From Gari tellinella (Eukaryota; Mollusca; Bivalvia; Cardiida; Psammobiidae), in the NCBI GenBank assembly GCA_922989275.2, contig OV277867.1, positions 7,068,001 through 7,132,000 of the forward strand: DNA of 64,000 nucleotides, in the 5' to 3' direction. Each line of letters starts with the position of its first letter. Within the stretch, counting starts at the first letter, position 1. A program made the translations under genes and the position numbers. This document shows, piece after piece, positions 60,571 through 64,000 of this stretch. The notes beneath the pieces are model-generated. The model was not told the DNA's origin. It saw only the letters and a program-made list of their open reading frames with translations, and did no database searches.

Positions 60571-62510
60571 AACATTTAGCTATGAGGTAAAGGGTTAAGT
60601 GGTCACCTATCTTCAATACAACAAACATTTAGCTATGAGGTAAAGGGTTAAGTGGTCACCTATCTTCAATACAAGAAACATTTAGCTATGAGGTTAAGGG
60701 TTAAGTGGTCACCTATCTTCAATACAAGAAACATTTAGCTATGAGGTAAAGGGTTAAGTGGTCAACTGTCTTCAATACAAGAAACATTTAGCTATGAGGT
60801 AAAGGGTTAAGTGGTCATCTGTCTTCAATACAAGAAACATTTAGGTTTGAGGTAAAGGGTTAAGTGGTCACCTATATGTTCAATACAAGAAACATTTATC
60901 TATGAGGTAAAGGGTTAAGTGGTCACCTATATGTTCAATAAAGGAAACATTTAGCTATGAGGTAAAGGGTTAAGTGGTCACCTGTCTTCAATACAAGAAA
61001 CATTTAGCTATGAGGTAAAGGGTTAAGTGGCCACCTATCTTCAATACAAGAAACATTTAGCTATGAGGTTAAGGGTTAAGTGGTCACCTATCTTCAATAC
61101 AAGAAACATTTAGCTATGAGGTAAAGTGTTAAGTGGTCACCCATCTTCAATACAAGAAACATTTAGCTATGAGGTTAAGGGTTAAGTGGTCACCTATCTT
61201 CATACAAGAAACATTTAGCTATGAGGTAAAGGGTTAAGTAGTCACCTGTCTTCAATACAAGAAACATTTAGCTATGAGGTAAAGGGTTAAGTGGTCACCT
61301 ATCTTCAATACAAGAAACATTTAGCTATGAGGCAAAGGGTTAAGTGGTCAACTGTCTTCAATACAAGAAACATTTAGCTATGAGGTAAAGGGTTAAGTGG
61401 TCACCTATCTTCAATACAAGAAACATTAAGCTATGAGGCAAAGGGTTAAGTGGTCACCTATCTTCAATACAAGAAACATTTAGCTATGAGGCAAAGGGTT
61501 AAGTGGTCAACTGTCTTCAATACAAGAAACATTTAGCTATGGGGTAAAGGGTTAAGTGGTCACCTATCTTCAATACAAGAAACATTTAGCTATGAGGCAA
61601 AGGGTTAAGTGGTCAACTGTCTTCAATACAAGAAACATTTAGCTATGAGGCAAAGGGTTAAGTGGTCACCTATCTTCAATACAAGAAACATTTAGCTATG
61701 AGGCAAAGGGTTAAGTGGTCACCTATCTTCAATACAAGAAACATTTAGCTATGAGGCAAAGGGTTAAGTGGTCACCTATCTTCAATACAAGAAACATTTA
61801 GCTATGAGGCAAAGGGTTAAGTGGTCAACTGTCTTCAATACAAGAAACATTTAGCTATGGGGTAAAGGGTTAAGTGGTCACCTATCTTCAATACAAGAAA
61901 CATTTAGCTATGAGGCAAAGGGTTAAGTGGTCACCTATCTTCAATACAACAAACATTTAGCTATGAGGTTAAGGGTTAAGTGGTCACCTATCTTCAATAC
62001 AACAAACATTTAGCTATGAGGTAAAGGGTTAAGTGGTCACCTATCTTCAATACAAGAAACATTTAGCTATGAGGTAAAGGGTTAAGTGGTCACCTGTCTT
62101 CAATACAAGAAACATTTAGCTATGAGGTAAAGGGTTAAGTGGTCACCTGTCTTCAATACAAGAAACATTTAGCTATGAGGTAAAGGGTTAAGTGGTCACC
62201 TATCTTCAATACAAGAAACATTTAGCTATGAGGTAAAGGGTTAAGTGGTCACCTGTCTTCAATACAAGAAACATTTAGCTATGAGGTAAAGGGTTAAGTG
62301 GTCACCTGTCTTCAATACAAGAAACATTTAGCTATGGGGTAAAGGGTTAAGTGGTCACCTATCTTCAATACAAGAAACATTTAGCTATGAGGTAAAGGGT
62401 TAAGTGGTCAACTGTCTTCAATACAAGAAACATTTAGCTATGAGGTAAAGGGTTAAGTGGTCACCTATCTTCACAATTAGAAATAGGCTATCGAGTAATG
62501 AGTTAAGCGA
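60571..62510 (+). repeat. Minisatellite, 53-bp unit, about 35 copies, derived from B'
   Basis: Each unit is TTAAGTGGTCACCTATCTTC, AATACAAGAAACATTTAGC, TATGAGGTAAAGGG and the next TTAA; steps are 53 bases (for example 60595, 60648). It equals the stretch from the right-hand internal TTAA to the terminal TTAA of B' elements. Variants (GAGGCAAAG, GAGGTTAAG, GGGGTAAAG; CACCTATC, CACCTGTC, CAACTGTC) recur in order, with one block repeated 318 bases (six units) apart. Two worn units follow after 62453. Confidence 0.95.
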
Positions 62511-62545
62511 TGATCTTTCTTCAATATTGAAAACCAGCTATGGTG

Positions 62546-62730
62546 CAGAGCTCCAGATAAGAGGGGTATTTTAAAAACTTCATTTCTGAATTAAACCCTA
62601 TGGTGTCACTACTCATTAGAATCGTCTCTTCGAGACGATTCTAATGAGTAGTGACACCATAGGATTTGGTACAAAATAAGGGAGAAATTGTTGAATTTGT
62701 TTGCTTTACTCTCTCTTATCTGGGGCCCTG
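62546..62730. mobile_element. Family A MITE, complete
   Basis: CAGAGCTCCAGATAAGAG left and CTTATCTGGGGCCCTG right; perfect palindrome of about 70 bases with CGTCTCTTCGAGACG apex. Confidence 0.88.
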
Positions 62731-62991
62731 AGCTACGGGAGGAAAGAGTTGAGGAAAATAAGTGACCTTGTGAGGATGAAATAGCTGTAGAATTAACATA
62801 CATTGTCATATATAGATCAGCCTTAGAATACTCTTGTTGAATAGACCAATCGTGAAAGTGCTTCTTGACTTTGTTGCCAAATTGTTTGCTTCATGATTAG
62901 AAGACATTTTATTCTGACAAAATAAGATGATGTTCTGCCAATGTCTGCAGGATGATATATAAATTGGCAATTGTTTATACACTTACTCAGA
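62731..62991. other. Spacer
   Basis: No element or coding signal recognised. Confidence 0.4.
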
Positions 62992-63370
62992 AAAGCCTGT
63001 TTCTAGTGTAAGACATGTGACCACTTAAAGCAGGTTGAAAGTAAAGCAGACTGTACATAAAGGTGCAATCCACTTTACTTTCAGTCTTCTTAACCCGTTA
63101 CTCCATAAATATATGTTTTTACGCCTTTAATTTATTTCTCCACTGAGGAAAAAAGTTCAATTTATACAGTTATGAAAATATATGACAAGAACTATTTTCA
63201 ATATTCTAGCAGATGGTAGCTTTAAGCAGGCTGAAAGTAAAGCAGAATGCGCCCAAAGGCGCATTCAGCTTTACTTTCAACCTGCTTTAAGTGGTCACCT
63301 ATTTTCAAAACTACAATCAAGCTATGAGGTAATGGGTTAAGCAAGCAGCCATCTGCTAGGATAAAAAAGT
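62992..63370. mobile_element. Outer family B around B
   Basis: AGCCTGTTTCTAGTGTAAG left, core GCAGACTGTACATAAAGGTG, TCAGTCTTC then nested B at TTAA, then GCAGCCATCTGCTAGG. Confidence 0.7.
63090..63340. mobile_element. Family B MITE, nested
   Basis: TTAACCCGTTACTCCATAAA left, GAGGTAATGGGTTAA right, core GCAGAATGCGCCCAAAGGCG. Confidence 0.87.
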
Positions 63371-63378
63371 CTGCTTTA

Positions 63379-63570
63379 ATTTGCATGTTATGTAATATTA
63401 TTGTCTACAACATTAATTTTGTCATCTACTGTTTTAAAATTACAATTTTCTTTTAAAAATATCAGAGTATCAAACAATTAGGAAGCCAATTAAGTTACAC
63501 GGCATATCATCTGGATCCAAACTGTTTGCCCAGGTAATTACAATTTCGCCATTAGCTTGCAAAGAGTTAA
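63379..63570. mobile_element. Family F, reverse orientation, diverged
   Basis: Arm TATTGTCTACAACATTAAT, core CACGGCATATCATCTGGATC, end TTAGCTTGCAAAGAGTTAA. Confidence 0.65.
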
Positions 63571-63583
63571 TTATTTTAGTATA

Positions 63584-63788
63584 CAGTAGAACCTCTCTAT
63601 TGCGACCACTAAAAAGAAGGCTAATTGTCTGTATAAAATACAGGTGACAGCTTTAAGCAATGTGAAAATGAAACAGAAAGCTCCTGTTGGAGCTTTCTGT
63701 TTCACTTTCACATTGCTTTAAGCAGTCACCTGTTTGAAACGACTTATATTTGACAGATTTTAGTGGTCGTAATAGAGAGGTTCTACTG
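63584..63788. mobile_element. Family I MITE (TA), complete
   Basis: CAGTAGAACCTCTCTATTGC left and TAATAGAGAGGTTCTACTG right; core GAAAGCTCCTGTTGGAGCTT. Confidence 0.92.
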
Positions 63789-63976
63789 TGTATTCAAAGG
63801 GCTCATGAGAACACCTGAGTAGAATTATTGGCCTACCACAAACTGGCTAGAGGGTTTCCTCTCACCTATAACATTCTACAGTCCAAGATTATAGCGTTTG
63901 CATCCAGCCAGGAGTCATATTAATCTTCCTTTGAACAATAAATAAAGACTGCCTGCTCCAGAGTAGTAGTCTTATT
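63789..63976. other. Spacer
   Basis: Nothing recognised. Confidence 0.4.
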
Positions 63977-64000
63977 TAAACCTTTTACCCCATAAAATAT
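63977..64000. mobile_element. Start of a family B copy cut by the window end
   Basis: AAACCTTTTACCCCATAAAA matches the B left end. Confidence 0.5.

Noticed and set aside
60571..62510. CRISPR-like regular array
   Set aside because: Units are contiguous with no unique spacers and clearly derive from a MITE end in animal DNA.
2981..63340. Many GGGTTAA/TTAACCC motifs as telomere-like sequence
   Set aside because: They are the single terminal motifs of TTAA elements, not tandem TTAGGG repeats.

Overview
This window looks like non-coding DNA from an animal genome, most likely a marine or freshwater bivalve mollusc. It is AT-rich and has no operons or bacterial signals. It carries a CR1/L2-type LINE, a tRNA-headed SINE and three long element types I recognise from memory as typical of bivalve genomes (ends AGCTCACCTGAG/CAGGTGAGCG, AGCTCGCCTG/CAGGCGAGC, and TATGCCCCC/GGGGGCATA). 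A heterodont such as a dreissenid is a guess. I found no convincing host gene; the only intact coding genes are the two ORFs of the LINE (18748-22932, minus strand).

Almost everything else is short, non-autonomous, hairpin-forming DNA transposons (MITE-like). Family letters are mine. TTAA families (TTAA at both ends, CCC.../...GGG just inside, piggyBac-like): B (TTAACCCATTACCCCATA ... GGGGTAATGGGTTAA; B' is a variant with TTAACCCTTTCCCCCATA and ...GGTAAAGGGTTAA), C (TTAACCCTTAGCCCGCC ... CAGGCTAAGGGTTAA), E (TTAACCCTTTGAACCCTAG ... GGGAGGAAAGAGTTAA), E2 (CTCTTTCAACACCAT ends), F (TTAACTCTTAGCATGCT ... CAGCATGCAAAGAGTTAA), H (TTAACCCATTTTATGC ends) and N (TTAAAGAGGCTCGCAACCGG ends, with a tRNA-like insert). 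TA families (TA flanks, CAG...CTG ends, Tc1/mariner-like): D (CAGCGCTCCCTCTCT), G (CAGTGGAGAA) and I (CAGTAGAACCTCTCTATT). Six-bp-duplication families (CAGGG...CCCTG ends): A (CAGGGCTCCAGATAAG) and O (CAGGGCTGCC).

Layout. 0-9 kb: palindromic element, two long tandem-unit elements, first copies of A, B, C, E, I and a nested 218-bp perfect palindrome. 9-18 kb: B copies with nested insertions, the SINE (14810-15091) and two N elements. 18-24 kb: the LINE, inserted in a B copy, and composite element O. 24-36 kb: chains of TTAA elements sharing single TTAA sites. 36-46 kb: a 42-bp tandem array, many nested B/E/A copies and a 961-bp foldback element (44173-45133). 46-55 kb: D/J elements and a 996-bp element P (51968-52963) nested in J. 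55-64 kb: clustered G copies, a TATGCCCCC element and a minisatellite of about 35 x 53 bp (60571-62510) derived from one end of B'.

The most unusual signal is modular. Families with different ends and different target duplications share the same central hairpins. One core type (CAAACAGT..., GATCAGA..., mirror image) sits in TTAA families C, E, F, H and in TA families D, G. A second core type (TTAAAGCA..., GTAAAGCAGAA..., mirror image) sits in TTAA family B and TA family I. The B hairpin itself contains three TTAA sites, including its apex, and other TTAA elements are repeatedly nested in exactly those sites. All family assignments rest on reading the sequence by eye; no alignment or database search was run.
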